In this document: one piece after another, positions 15,094-23,492 of the stretch
Layout of the letters: every line of letters begins with the position of its first letter
How positions within the stretch are numbered: the stretch's first letter is position 1
Notes under the pieces: generated by a model
Databases searched by the model: none
What the model was told of the DNA's origin: nothing
Seen by the model: the letters and a program-made list of their open reading frames with translations, nothing else
Program-made: the position numbers and the translations under genes
From: a virus
Reading direction: 5' to 3' (one strand)
Length of the DNA: 64,000 nucleotides
IMG/VR virus record: IMGVR_UViG_3300024312_000003
Location: 116,491 to 180,490 of that record

Positions 15094-15662
15094 TCAATAA
15101 TTATTGGTTTCACCCAATAACCCCTTGGCGGTTTTTCTATTGAATATATTTTACACCATTTTTCAATTGTCTTATCGGAAACACCATAATCCTTAGAAAT
15201 ATGGGTAGTGGGTTTCGACCAGACTAACTTCTCAAGAGTCTCTTTAGAAGGTCTATCTTTAACTATCCGTGCTCCAATTTTTGAACAGTTTGCTGAGCAA
15301 TATTTAAATTCAGGATAAATAGGGTATTCGCAAACGATACACCGTATACACCCCAATTTAATTCTTTCAGAAAATTCTTTGTTTGGTTCAAAAGAATATT
15401 TATTCATCCAACCATGCAGTTTAGCATGCATTGGATTTGAAAGAATCAACAAATTGTCAGGAGAATTATTTTGTCTATTTTGATCCAGATGATGAACTAC
15501 TTCTCCTTCTAGAAGCGATCTTCCCATCAGATTCTCAGCAACAACAATATGTTCGTAAACATATCCTTCGTAAGATCCCGAAGCTATAGCTCTCGGATGA
15601 TATGGCATCTTGACCAAAACATATCCGTTGGTATCAATTGTTCGTCTAAAAAGTTTGTACAT
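15090..15662 (-). CDS. HNH endonuclease inserted between tRNA halves
   Basis: 190 residues from the ATG at 15662, just after the CCA of tRNA-Thr. Key features are an AVxENLMGRSLLEGE-type start, the core VVHHLDQNRQNNSPDNLLIL with conserved His and Asn, and HAKLHGW. A possible zinc cluster (CIRCIVCEYPIYPEFKYCSA) and a C-terminal helix-turn-helix (HISKDYGVSDKTIEKWCKIY) follow. This is the usual make-up of phage HNH homing enzymes. The gene ends inside the tRNA 3' half, so its insertion probably disrupted that tRNA. Confidence 0.85.
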   Translation of the reverse strand: MYKLFRRTIDTNGYVLVKMPYHPRAIASGSYEGYVYEHIVVAENLMGRSLLEGEVVHHLDQNRQNNSPDNLLILSNPMHAKLHGWMNKYSFEPNKEFSERIKLGCIRCIVCEYPIYPEFKYCSANCSKIGARIVKDRPSKETLEKLVWSKPTTHISKDYGVSDKTIEKWCKIYSIEKPPRGYWVKPIIIE

Positions 15663-15675
15663 GATTTTGATTGGA

Positions 15676-15750
15676 TGGTGCCCTGTCTGTGAATCGAACA
15701 CAGATCGCCGCCTTACAAGGGCGGTGCTAAGACCTTCCAGCTAACAGGGC
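15676..15750 (-). tRNA. tRNA-Thr (TGT)
   Basis: Acceptor GCCCTGT/ACAGGGC, anticodon stem CCGCC-CTTGTAA-GGCGG, T-arm CTGTG-TTCGATT-CACAG, encoded A-CCA. The anticodon is TGT. It is complete although it lies between two halves of another tRNA. Confidence 0.93.
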
Positions 15751-15770
15751 ACTATGAAACAGAAACAAAT

Positions 15771-15810
15771 ACAGATTTAGAAAGAACTCTACCAACTGAG
15801 CTAAACCGGC
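15771..15810 (-). pseudogene. 5' half of a tRNA gene
   Basis: GCCGGTT-TA-GCTC-AGTTGGTA-GAGT is a standard acceptor strand and D-arm. After it the sequence becomes AT-rich and no anticodon stem or T-arm follows before tRNA-Thr. Its acceptor strand pairs perfectly with the half-gene ending at 15059. The amino acid cannot be assigned. Confidence 0.7.
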
Positions 15811-15830
15811 GACTTAGATAACAAACCAAG

Positions 15831-15858
15831 AGTCAGGAGATATTTCTATCTCCTGACT
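15831..15858 (-). terminator. hairpin between tRNA genes
   Basis: AGTCAGGAGATA pairs with its inverse; it lies just after the CAT-anticodon tRNA. Confidence 0.6.
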
Positions 15859-15862
15859 GAAA

Positions 15863-15939
<77 letters not shown>

Positions 15940-16057
15940 GTTATCTACTAAACCATGGAAGCGTGTGCTTCTTTCCAAATCATAGATGATTGTGGTAAAA
16001 AAGTATTTGTTTTTCCATATCTATCAATATTGTAATATGGTTCTGAAATACTTTTGA

Positions 16058-16546
16058 TTACAACTCTGTTTTAAATCCGTACTTAACAATGGACTCAATC
16101 AGATATTGACTTGAGTCTGGTTCAAAATACATGTTCTTTCTATCAAAGATTAAACACTGATTAGAACCTCTATCGTGAGCGACTAAATCTAGAAACAAAA
16201 ATACATCCTCACCATTTGAGGTAAGAATCCATTTCATGTCATCATGTTTATTTGTCTTGTCGCGAATGAGTCCAGTAATGGGTCTTTCTCTTAGTTTCCT
16301 ACAGTAATTCTTATAAATTACCAAACTGACACAATGATTTTCAAGATAATCAGATGCCACCTGACCAGCATTGTTATAAATCTTGTTGTAAGATATACTG
16401 TTTGCGTTTAACTTATTCCAAATATGATTAAACGCAACTCTGCTCATTTCTTTCAAAAGTGTTCTGACTGAGTCAGTTCTCTCGATGCTTCTTAGAAAAA
16501 GAAGATATTGTCGAAGCGTAACGTCTTGGTAATTTTGAACAATCAT
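16058..16546 (-). CDS. hypothetical protein, 162 aa
   Basis: A soluble protein that begins MIVQNYQDVTLRQYLLFLRS; Asn-rich in the middle, with LTSNGEDVFLFLDLVAHDRG later on. It starts one base before the stop of the upstream gene, suggesting co-expression. Function unknown. Confidence 0.65.
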   Translation of the reverse strand: MIVQNYQDVTLRQYLLFLRSIERTDSVRTLLKEMSRVAFNHIWNKLNANSISYNKIYNNAGQVASDYLENHCVSLVIYKNYCRKLRERPITGLIRDKTNKHDDMKWILTSNGEDVFLFLDLVAHDRGSNQCLIFDRKNMYFEPDSSQYLIESIVKYGFKTEL

Positions 16547-16547
16547 T

Positions 16548-17042
16548 TTATTTATGTTTAATTGTAATCTTTTTATCTTTAAGCCAATTTGGAATATTTA
16601 TTTTCTCTACAGTTAGATACTTTATTTTAGTTTTATCGGTTTTCCATTCAGTCTTGATGTTGTTTACATCATTGTTATTTTTAATCCACTTATCTGAATC
16701 ATTAAAAACAATTGTGTATACATATACTTCTAGTTTATGTAAATCTTCTAAACTAAAAGATGTATTACTTGTAAGTATATCTATCACATTCTCGTCTAAA
16801 GATATTTTATCAAGAGTGTGCTTATGTTCTATAGAACTTGCAAATCCTAAGGATATTGCTTCTTGCCTACTGGAGGTGGCGTATAGAAACAAATTACTCT
16901 CACCATCATCCCACTCTACTAATTCTTTAGAACGATAATAACCCGGCATCAGTTCCTCATGATGAAATGATGATCCGTGAAATAAATACTTAGGATTGGT
17001 ATTATCAATACCGTTTGGGTGAGTTATGTTTAAATGTTTCAT
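16548..17042 (-). CDS. possible ADP-ribosyltransferase-like protein
   Basis: I chose the ATG at 17042 (164 aa, MKHLNITHPNG). YLFHGSSFHHEELMPGYYRS followed by NLFLYATSSRQEAISLGFA resembles the YHGT...G...vyat...A arrangement of small Arr/RolB-type ADP-ribosyltransferases. The match is by pattern only and a catalytic acid is not clearly placed. Phages use such enzymes to modify host proteins. Treat as a low-confidence suggestion. Confidence 0.5.
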   Translation of the reverse strand: MKHLNITHPNGIDNTNPKYLFHGSSFHHEELMPGYYRSKELVEWDDGESNLFLYATSSRQEAISLGFASSIEHKHTLDKISLDENVIDILTSNTSFSLEDLHKLEVYVYTIVFNDSDKWIKNNNDVNNIKTEWKTDKTKIKYLTVEKINIPNWLKDKKITIKHK

Positions 17043-17071
17043 AATTACAAAAAAAAAAATCCTATACACAA

Positions 17072-17104
17072 CATAAGACAGAGGGACCATCCCTCTGTCT
17101 TATG
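17072..17104 (-). terminator. hairpin terminator
   Basis: CATAAGACAGAGGG pairs with its inverse around ACCAT, just after the stop of the SPFH-like lipoprotein gene. Confidence 0.75.
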
Positions 17105-17112
17105 TCTTTCAA

Positions 17113-17838
17113 TTATTTCTTATTGCTAGAAATGTCAGTACTATTAATCTCAATCTTAGCAGCACCAGCTCGTGCTTTGATGATGTTAATACCTTCCGAT
17201 TCCAAACCCGCTGCTCGATAAACCTTCACAGCAGTAACAACATCTACCGCTTCTTGAGTTTGAGGCGAGGGATCAATCACCAAAGTAATGTCTTGTAGAT
17301 TAATTCCTTTTTCCTTCAGTTTGTCGCGAGCTTCTTTAAAAAGGAAATCTTCAGAATCTTCCACAGTTACATCAGTGATATCCTTATCATCAGAGTATTC
17401 CGTATAAATACCGCGAATAAGTTTATCGATGAGAAGGTTCTCCGCCATCTCATATTTACCTGCTACATCATCAGCGCTGATTTCAAGACTACCGCCAGCT
17501 TTACCAAGATACTTAGCGTATTTGATATATGCAATCGGGTTCTCAATTTCGTAAACATACGAAACTCGAATGATTGCTGTGACTTTGTCTTTGAAAGGAG
17601 ATTTAAATGAAACATCGCCAGTCATTGCAAAAGCAGGTAGCGCGACATTGTACTTACAGACCTGTCCTTTTGCTGTTGAGACAGATTTACCTGTATCAAT
17701 CTTAGTCCAAGTTGCACCACAGTCATTTGTAGTGATAACGTGGATGTTTGCCGGCGCATAAGAGCAAGCCTGAATTGCGATTGTAAAAATGCTCAGCAGC
17801 AGAAGCTTAATGTAGTTTTTCACGTTAATTACTTTCAT
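17113..17838 (-). CDS. SPFH/band 7-like lipoprotein
   Basis: From the ATG at 17838 (241 aa) a lipoprotein signal is visible: YIKLLLLSIFTIAIQAC with Cys as the lipid site. The mature part has KVTAIIRVSYVYEIENPI and later EARDKLKEKGINLQDITLVI and VYRAAGLESEGINIIKARAG, similar in layout to the band 7/prohibitin (HflC-like) fold. It should sit on the periplasmic side of a membrane. Its start overlaps the upstream 2-TM gene by 14 bases, so the two are probably made together. Confidence 0.65.
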   Translation of the reverse strand: MKVINVKNYIKLLLLSIFTIAIQACSYAPANIHVITTNDCGATWTKIDTGKSVSTAKGQVCKYNVALPAFAMTGDVSFKSPFKDKVTAIIRVSYVYEIENPIAYIKYAKYLGKAGGSLEISADDVAGKYEMAENLLIDKLIRGIYTEYSDDKDITDVTVEDSEDFLFKEARDKLKEKGINLQDITLVIDPSPQTQEAVDVVTAVKVYRAAGLESEGINIIKARAGAAKIEINSTDISSNKK

Positions 17839-18109
17839 TAGAAATTTGTTGTTGAATTTGTTGAATGTTTTTCTTAATAGAATTTCTATATTCTCTAAGT
17901 TTGAGGAAAACAAACTTATAAACGATTAGAACAAATCCTTGAATACCGGTCATTAGAAAAATACCCATGACAGACATGCTTTCCCAAGCAGATGTCTTGA
18001 AAATATGCATAACGCCATAAGCGTTTAACATAATGACCAATGCGAGTGATAAAAACATCCACTCATTCAGAGTCAAAACTAACTTTTCAATTTTTAATCG
18101 TTCATTCAT
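17825..18109 (-). CDS. two-helix membrane protein, 94 aa
   Basis: Two hydrophobic helices (EWMFLSLALVIMLNAYGV and GIFLMTGIQGFVLIVYKFVF) followed by a charged, Gln-rich cytoplasmic tail (NIQQIQQQISNESN). It overlaps the SPFH-like lipoprotein gene. Function unknown. Confidence 0.7.
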   Translation of the reverse strand: MNERLKIEKLVLTLNEWMFLSLALVIMLNAYGVMHIFKTSAWESMSVMGIFLMTGIQGFVLIVYKFVFLKLREYRNSIKKNIQQIQQQISNESN

Positions 18110-18157
18110 GATTGTTGCGTGAGTTATTTGATTGGTTGATGATTTTAAAGATTTTGG

Positions 18158-18436
18158 TTAGTCTCTAAGTTTATATTCGCTTATGAGTTGTGATATTCTT
18201 CCAGCAGAAAGATTTAATTTTTTAGCAATATCGTTTTGCGATATTCCAAGAACTAAACATTTTCTTATAAAAAGATACTTTAATTGTCTTACTGATTCTT
18301 GCAATAATTTCAAGTTTTCAACAAAATGCTCATCGCTGTTATTTTGTTGTAATTCAATCAATGCTTCTTTCAACAACTCTATCGATTCCTGAAGGATGTC
18401 TTTAGAAACATTGACTTCAACCTTATTTAATTGCAT
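18158..18436 (-). CDS. helix-turn-helix protein, 92 aa
   Basis: An N-terminal helical region rich in Leu and Glu (possible dimer helix) is followed by FIRKCLVLGISQNDIAKKLN and SAGRISQLISEYKL, a sigma-region-4 or MarR-like helix-turn-helix. It may regulate the adjoining envelope genes. The role is inferred from position only. Confidence 0.7.
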   Translation of the reverse strand: MQLNKVEVNVSKDILQESIELLKEALIELQQNNSDEHFVENLKLLQESVRQLKYLFIRKCLVLGISQNDIAKKLNLSAGRISQLISEYKLRD

Positions 18437-18453
18437 AAAAGTTTCTCACAAAA

Positions 18454-18479
18454 AGAAAAGGGAGTTACCTCCCTTTTCT
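18454..18479 (-). terminator. hairpin terminator
   Basis: AGAAAAGGGAG pairs with its inverse around TTAC just after the stop of the TAXI-like gene. Confidence 0.75.
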
Positions 18480-18489
18480 AGTCTAAGAA

Positions 18490-19515
18490 TTACTTCTTAG
18501 ACTTTGGTGCGATTGTTGAGGTGTATCGAGTAAATCCAAAAGACTCAGTCGGGTTCTTGATTTCATTCCAACCGGGCTGAGGAGCAATCTTCCAATCCGA
18601 ACCACCCTCTTGCAACTTATCTAGATTGCGAGTCATACATGCTTGAAGAGCACTGACCTTTTTACCCAATTCGCCAGTTTGTTTAAACGGACGAGTAACC
18701 AGCATGCTAGGGGCAGCCAGGAAAGGGTTATTGATCACACCCATGTTGCTGTAGTTCTTGCGAACCAAAACGTACGGCGCAGAGGGTTGCAGGTCATACG
18801 GAACCAAGGCAAAACCAGAGCGAGAATTGAACGACATGATCTTACCGTTCGGATAACCCGAGATAGTCATGTATGCGTCAACCTTGTTATCCTTGACCAA
18901 CTGTTGAGCTTGTTCGTCTTTATCGACGTCAACAAACTTCATACCGTAGGCCAGAGACCGCTCTAGCATAGGACCGACAATCCGAGCAGAACCCACCAGT
19001 GCAATTGTTTTGCCTTTTAGTTCGGAGAACTTTGTGATTTGGCTACGAACAATTTGAGTCTTGGTGTCGCCTTTGACGAGCCCCATGAATTTGTCTTCAC
19101 CCTTTACGGCCACGGATGTCTCACGACCACCTGCCTTGACCACAATGTGAACCAAGTTGTAATTCAGAGGAAACACCGACTGAAGATTCGCAATTGCATC
19201 GTCGGTGTTTCGAAGAGTCGTCAAGATGTCAACCGTAGCCATCCCGATGTCTGCTTGATTTTGAGCAAGCAGATTTACAGTGGTGAACGATCCATCAGTC
19301 TCAACTGGACAAAGATTGACTTCATCAGAGCAGACTTGATTGATATCTCGCAGAAGATTTGAAAAGCCTTTACCCTTTTCACCAGCTGCAATTCGAAGAT
19401 CGCACTTGCGAGCTTCTTGCAATTCATCTGAAGCTTGAGCGTAAGGCGTCGCGCAGACAACAACAGCCATGGCGAGGACCTTACCAAAGATCCAGCCGAA
19501 ATAACGATTTTTCAT
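18490..19515 (-). CDS. TAXI-type TRAP solute-binding protein-like
   Basis: I chose the ATG at 19515 (341 aa), seven bases after AAGGAA. A Sec signal peptide (FGKVLAMAVVVCATPYAQA) leads to RIAAGEKGKGFSNLLRDI, then TVNLLAQNQADIGMATVDIL and a second lobe containing ELKGKTIALVGSARIVGP. These are the features of TAXI solute-binding proteins, which deliver substrates to TRAP transporters. No transporter membrane subunits are nearby. Such a gene is unusual in a phage, and the GC content looks higher than in neighbours, so it may have been taken from a bacterium. Confidence 0.75.
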   Translation of the reverse strand: MKNRYFGWIFGKVLAMAVVVCATPYAQASDELQEARKCDLRIAAGEKGKGFSNLLRDINQVCSDEVNLCPVETDGSFTTVNLLAQNQADIGMATVDILTTLRNTDDAIANLQSVFPLNYNLVHIVVKAGGRETSVAVKGEDKFMGLVKGDTKTQIVRSQITKFSELKGKTIALVGSARIVGPMLERSLAYGMKFVDVDKDEQAQQLVKDNKVDAYMTISGYPNGKIMSFNSRSGFALVPYDLQPSAPYVLVRKNYSNMGVINNPFLAAPSMLVTRPFKQTGELGKKVSALQACMTRNLDKLQEGGSDWKIAPQPGWNEIKNPTESFGFTRYTSTIAPKSKK

Positions 19516-19542
19516 TTTCATTTCCTTTTAAAGTTAAGTATG

Positions 19543-19764
19543 TTAAGGCAGATTGAGTTGTTTGTTGGGTTGACCAACCGCAGGATCTGCTTGCGTGGGA
19601 ACTTCTACGTTATCCTGTTGTACTTCTTGAATGCCGCTTGGTTCGGATTTCTCACCCGAAGAAACAGCAAATGCAACAATGATACCGATGATGAAAAATG
19701 CGGTGACGACCGCATTAACAATACTGATAAACTTAGAGTTTCCAGTTTGCTCTTTGTTTTCCAT
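19543..19764 (-). CDS. single-pass membrane protein, 73 aa
   Basis: One membrane helix (IVNAVVTAFFIIGIIVAFAV) after a short polar start, then a Glu-, Pro- and Gln-rich tail (EPSGIQEVQQDNVEVPTQAD). It is directly followed by the TAXI-like gene and directly preceded by the coiled-coil membrane gene. Confidence 0.65.
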   Translation of the reverse strand: MENKEQTGNSKFISIVNAVVTAFFIIGIIVAFAVSSGEKSEPSGIQEVQQDNVEVPTQADPAVGQPNKQLNLP

Positions 19765-20553
19765 TTAAGACACCTTCGTTTTAGAAATGACAGATTGTCC
19801 GGAGATAGAGGAAGAAGGATTGTTTTCAAGACTAGGGGTTACTTCCTCTACCATACCCATGTCTAGATTTTTAACACCAAAATTTGTAGCTGTAAAAGCT
19901 GCTTCGAGTTCTGCAAAACTTTGATTATACTGAATCGAAATTTCATCAGAAGCGGTGTTGTCAAGGAGCATATCGGTGACTGCATCGCCTTGAGTTTTAC
20001 GAATTGCTTCGCGAGTGGTTCGTGAAGCTTGAGCCCAGCTGTAGCGGAAACGCTCGTGTTCAATGTGTTTGAGATATTCTTCTTGCTTCTTTGCAAAATC
20101 AGCAAGTTGAATTCGCTTCATCTCAATGCCGCGCTCCATGAGTTCGAGATCTTTGAAGAGATCAAGCAGATCTTCACCTGTCTTCTTCTTTCGATTCTCA
20201 AGCATCTCACGCATGCGGCGAGTGCTGGCAATCAAATTAGTAAGTTCTTGATTGCGAAGCTCATAGATTTGTTCGCCTCGACGATACATGTTTTCTTTTT
20301 GAGCAATTGGATTCTTTCGAGCTTCTGCTTTTTGAAGTTCCAATACTTCATTATCAAGTTTTTGCATGAACCATGGAATGAGTTTCCACATTCCAAACAA
20401 TGCCGCAATTGCAACTGCCAGAACGTTCAATGCAATGACTCCGGATGCTGCGAGCCATAGAACTTTACTGAGAATTGCCAGTACTGCAATTGCGGCAGCG
20501 ATTGTTCCATACTTAACACCCTGTGGTGTTTTTAGAAAGTCAAAGATTTTCAC
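19765..20553 (-). CDS. membrane protein with long coiled coil, 262 aa
   Basis: Two hydrophobic helices (GTIAAAIAVLAILSKVLWLA and GVIALNVLAVAIAALFGMWK) precede a long charged helix from about residue 70 to 180 rich in Glu, Arg and Lys. The layout resembles PspA/TelA-type envelope proteins, but no signature is decisive. It is the first of three contiguous envelope genes that end with the TAXI-like protein. Confidence 0.7.
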   Translation of the reverse strand: MKIFDFLKTPQGVKYGTIAAAIAVLAILSKVLWLAASGVIALNVLAVAIAALFGMWKLIPWFMQKLDNEVLELQKAEARKNPIAQKENMYRRGEQIYELRNQELTNLIASTRRMREMLENRKKKTGEDLLDLFKDLELMERGIEMKRIQLADFAKKQEEYLKHIEHERFRYSWAQASRTTREAIRKTQGDAVTDMLLDNTASDEISIQYNQSFAELEAAFTATNFGVKNLDMGMVEEVTPSLENNPSSSISGQSVISKTKVS

Positions 20554-20592
20554 TTAGTTTCCTTTATTAAACTTAATACAACAAAATCAGAA

Positions 20593-20799
20593 TTAATGAA
20601 CGATGGTTCCGCGTTCTTGAAGATATTCGTCGATTCTCTTTTTCAATTCATCAACTGTACACTCGCCATCCATTGGTTCAGAATAATGTTCCGAATATAG
20701 GACATTTGCCGTACAATTTACACTCAACGATATTTTCACATTTTCAAATTGAAAGATATCGTCTTCGATTTCTTTCTTAGAATATGTTTTATCACTCAT
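20593..20799 (-). CDS. hypothetical protein, 68 aa
   Basis: A short acidic protein (MSDKTYSKKEIEDDIFQFEN) overlapping its upstream neighbour by eight bases. No motif is recognised. Confidence 0.55.
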   Translation of the reverse strand: MSDKTYSKKEIEDDIFQFENVKISLSVNCTANVLYSEHYSEPMDGECTVDELKKRIDEYLQERGTIVH

Positions 20800-21169
20800 C
20801 TAACTCTCCAAGAAGTTTAGTAATGTATTGGGTTGTTGGAAGAACGCAATCTTCCATTATTTGTTCATATTGAGCAAATAGAGCTAAGTGATAACTCTTA
20901 TCAATCTTGTTCATTCTGAGAAAACAGATGAACAACTCGGAGGCGTCATCCGTATAAATTGGTACTTCTCTCTGAAACACCATTACCGGAGGATCTTCAT
21001 TGGTTGGAGCTTTAGCATACATTTCCGAACATTCAGTCATGCGATGAGAAAGCTTTACCAATTGCCAATTACAAAGGAATGTGAAGTGTCGACTAAGTTG
21101 GGATTTAAAATAGTCCCTCATGAAGCTTTTGATTTTGATATCTGCTTCATTCATTTCTCTATTAGACAT
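20792..21169 (-). CDS. hypothetical protein, 125 aa
   Basis: A helical soluble protein with Trp, Arg and Cys residues near the middle (HFTFLCNWQLVKLSHRM). It overlaps the downstream 68-residue gene, so the pair is likely co-translated. Function unknown. Confidence 0.6.
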   Translation of the reverse strand: MSNREMNEADIKIKSFMRDYFKSQLSRHFTFLCNWQLVKLSHRMTECSEMYAKAPTNEDPPVMVFQREVPIYTDDASELFICFLRMNKIDKSYHLALFAQYEQIMEDCVLPTTQYITKLLGELDE

Positions 21170-21236
21170 GATTGCCCTTATTTAAATAAATGAGAAACTG
21201 ACGCCAGTCATTACACTTCAGTGATATATGCTTAAA

Positions 21237-21584
21237 TTATTTTTGATTCAGTAAAATGTTTAAAGAATGTTTTACTGAATTAAGATATCTAGCCTTAGCT
21301 TCTTGATTTAATTCATTACTCTTGGAGATATCTTTATACAACTGATCCAACACCAATACATGATCTTTTAATTCTTGAGGAAGTGAATTAAAGATGGTAA
21401 CTTGATGATCTATCTCATTGATAAGGGTATCTATTGGATTTTCTGGACCTAACGGGAATCCTCTAGTAACTTGCAATTCTCTAATAAGATGCGATGGACC
21501 GTTTATAGCTGTTAATACCTGAATCAACGCTCCACGACTAACAACAATGTGTTTTCTAGAAAAATCAGATTCTGGATTATTCAC
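21237..21584 (-). CDS. hypothetical helical protein, 115 aa
   Basis: Starts at GTG 21584, which follows AAGGATGAATC at the right distance. The C-terminal half is helical (DQLYKDISKSNELNQEAKAR). No family recognised. Confidence 0.6.
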   Translation of the reverse strand: MNNPESDFSRKHIVVSRGALIQVLTAINGPSHLIRELQVTRGFPLGPENPIDTLINEIDHQVTIFNSLPQELKDHVLVLDQLYKDISKSNELNQEAKARYLNSVKHSLNILLNQK

Positions 21585-21593
21585 GATTCATCC

Positions 21594-21698
21594 TTATGTA
21601 CTGCGTTTGATGCAATTGGTATGATGCTCGCTTGTCTTTTTCAACGAATCAAAATAAGAAGAATAATGTATTGCTTCTTTAATAAGTTCTTTGGACAT
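21594..21698 (-). CDS. possible 34-aa peptide
   Basis: An ATG at 21698 (a second ATG lies at 21704) reads MSKELIKEAIHYSSYFDSL and ends at a TAA just before the next gene's ribosome-binding site. Its position at the head of the 21237 gene supports it, but a good ribosome-binding site is missing. Confidence 0.35.
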   Translation of the reverse strand: MSKELIKEAIHYSSYFDSLKKTSEHHTNCIKRST

Positions 21699-21755
21699 AT
21701 TCATTCTGGTAGGTTAATCTATCTGATTTGGTAAACTAGTAAATAACAACTAATT

Positions 21756-22190
21756 ATGACAAATCCTAATCTTCAAAAAACAGAACTTGAAAACTTTATT
21801 GATTTAATCAATCTTTGTTCACAAGTAACATTTACTCAACAACACATTCAATTAAGCATACCTCAAGGACTTGCCGTCATTGAGGGGCGTTTTGAGAATA
21901 CATATATAACTATAACCGCAACACCACAGTCTCCAATACAAGGAGATAAGTTGGTCAAATACAGAAGAATTGATTTATCTACTGATTTTGGATCTATTCA
22001 ATCCACATTTACATATCCGACAGGTACTCCAGCATCAACAATTGTTAACGATGTAAAGAATCTATACGGAATACTACCCGATTCAAATATTCTGTCTGAA
22101 TCAATAACTCAAAATAGATTCAAGATCAAAGCCGATCCTCTGAGTCTCATTTATACTGGCGAAAAAGAACTATACATTAACTACGTCTAA
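21756..22190 (+). CDS. hypothetical protein, 144 aa (plus strand)
   Basis: One of the few plus-strand genes. The protein looks soluble and beta-rich in the centre (FENTYITITATPQSPIQG, TFTYPTGTPASTIVNDV). The ATG has no strong ribosome-binding site. A stable hairpin follows it. It is isolated from other plus-strand genes, so it may have its own promoter in the AT-rich 21700-21755 stretch. Confidence 0.65.
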   Translation: MTNPNLQKTELENFIDLINLCSQVTFTQQHIQLSIPQGLAVIEGRFENTYITITATPQSPIQGDKLVKYRRIDLSTDFGSIQSTFTYPTGTPASTIVNDVKNLYGILPDSNILSESITQNRFKIKADPLSLIYTGEKELYINYV

Positions 22191-22219
22191 AGACAAAAAA
22201 AAATGTATTAGCAGAATAA

Positions 22220-22235
22220 GGGGGGCATAGCCCCC
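22220..22235. terminator. GC-rich hairpin between convergent genes
   Basis: GGGGGCATAGCCCCC-type hairpin after the plus-strand gene and before the end of the minus-strand gene at 22241. Confidence 0.65.
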
Positions 22236-22240
22236 TCTTG

Positions 22241-22744
22241 TCAAAAGCCTAAAAGATGATCGTAAAAAGTTTCGATATTTTCGTGTTTTTCGAGAATGGC
22301 ATCGCCGTTCCCAGTGAAGCTGTGGAATTGATATGGAAGGTAGCGGCCCACGAGTCTCATCCTGTATTGCTCTACTTTATCATAAATCATTAGGCATGCT
22401 GTTTCCAGTATGATTCCTGATTCGATATTGTTGACTCTTCCGATATCATAAGACCATTGAAGTCTTGCAATCTCGTCCGAGGTTTGTTCGATCAATTTCT
22501 TTATCCTCTGTACTGCAATCAATCGATCAACAATGCAATCGAAAAATTGAGATACAAAAGGAGCCACATCGCTAATAGACCCTTTATCATAAGGTGTGTT
22601 TCTACTAGGATTGGTTTCGTCTAACGAAAAGACAAACGATGTAATTATCTTATTGATTTCCTGACCGCAAGGAACAATGAAGTAACGAGGCATTTGATTG
22701 AACAAATGTAATTCCTCAGTAGAAAGAAACTGATCGATGTACAT
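22241..22744 (-). CDS. hypothetical protein, 167 aa
   Basis: A soluble helical protein starting MYIDQFLSTEELHLFNQMPR. It is the last gene before the fibre cluster. It shows no signal peptide and no recognised motif. Confidence 0.65.
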   Translation of the reverse strand: MYIDQFLSTEELHLFNQMPRYFIVPCGQEINKIITSFVFSLDETNPSRNTPYDKGSISDVAPFVSQFFDCIVDRLIAVQRIKKLIEQTSDEIARLQWSYDIGRVNNIESGIILETACLMIYDKVEQYRMRLVGRYLPYQFHSFTGNGDAILEKHENIETFYDHLLGF

Positions 22745-22807
22745 AAGACCTTAGTAGTCCTGTTATACTGATTATGTAATATGTATTTGTTATTTTTTTC
22801 ATTACAG

Positions 22808-22835
22808 CATAAAGAGGGGAATTCCCCTCTTTATG
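22808..22835 (-). terminator. CATAAAGAGGGG-type terminator
   Basis: CATAAAGAGGGGAA and its exact inverse, directly after the stop at 22836. The same hairpin recurs at 29413 and 52691. Confidence 0.8.
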
Positions 22836-23492
22836 TCACAATGCTTCAGCTTCACGCCAGTCTACTTTGACAGATAACTGCCATGTACCAGCAGCATCCA
22901 TTGCAACAGGGTTTCTTATTGTTAAGTATTGATCGGCATTCAAAACCAATTCAGAACATTCGGTTGCGCTGAATTCAAACACTTGTTCAAGATAGTTACC
23001 CGCTGTTCCAACATGAGCTAAAGATATGGTTGCTACAGGCTCTGACTCAAGGACCGCACTAGTTAACGTCAGTGCACCAGTTGTTGCTAATCTAACATCA
23101 CCACCATTTGACGGATCACAAACTGAGTTTGCAGAAATAGAGGTGTCTTTCTTACTTACTGCACCAGACGCAACACCGGTACCGCCGGAGCTAGCCGTTA
23201 TTGATGATCCTCTATGAATTGTCAGTCGTCTACCGGCAGTTAGTGCTGTGGTAAATGTAACTAAGCAAGTATACTGGATTCTAATTCTATCTATGTATAC
23301 TTTTTTGGTAACGCCAGTACCTGACCGCATTACAAATAGGTTTGATCCCACAGCCAAAGCTGCAGCTATAGTTCCTGTTGTTCCTGAGTAAACATATCCG
23401 TCACCTCTTGGAACTATAACTGATCTTAATGCTTTTAAAGAACTCTCTATTTTTAAAGGTGTCGATGTAAGTGCATCTTCTATTACAGCCAT
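22836..23492 (-). CDS. virion or fibre structural protein, 218 aa
   Basis: A Ser-, Thr-, Ala- and Gly-rich beta protein (GTTGTIAAALAVGSNLFVMR, then SSITASSGGTGVASG) ending LSVKVDWREAEAL. Composition and position with adhesin genes suggest a surface-decoration or fibre component. Its ATG is directly after the stop of the upstream gene, whose end supplies the ribosome-binding site (AAAGGAAG). Confidence 0.65.
   Translation of the reverse strand: MAVIEDALTSTPLKIESSLKALRSVIVPRGDGYVYSGTTGTIAAALAVGSNLFVMRSGTGVTKKVYIDRIRIQYTCLVTFTTALTAGRRLTIHRGSSITASSGGTGVASGAVSKKDTSISANSVCDPSNGGDVRLATTGALTLTSAVLESEPVATISLAHVGTAGNYLEQVFEFSATECSELVLNADQYLTIRNPVAMDAAGTWQLSVKVDWREAEAL

Noticed and set aside
15059-15810. 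Trans-spliced tRNA as in some archaea
   Set aside because: No splice motif was seen and both halves lack anticodon stems; disruption by the HNH element explains it more simply.
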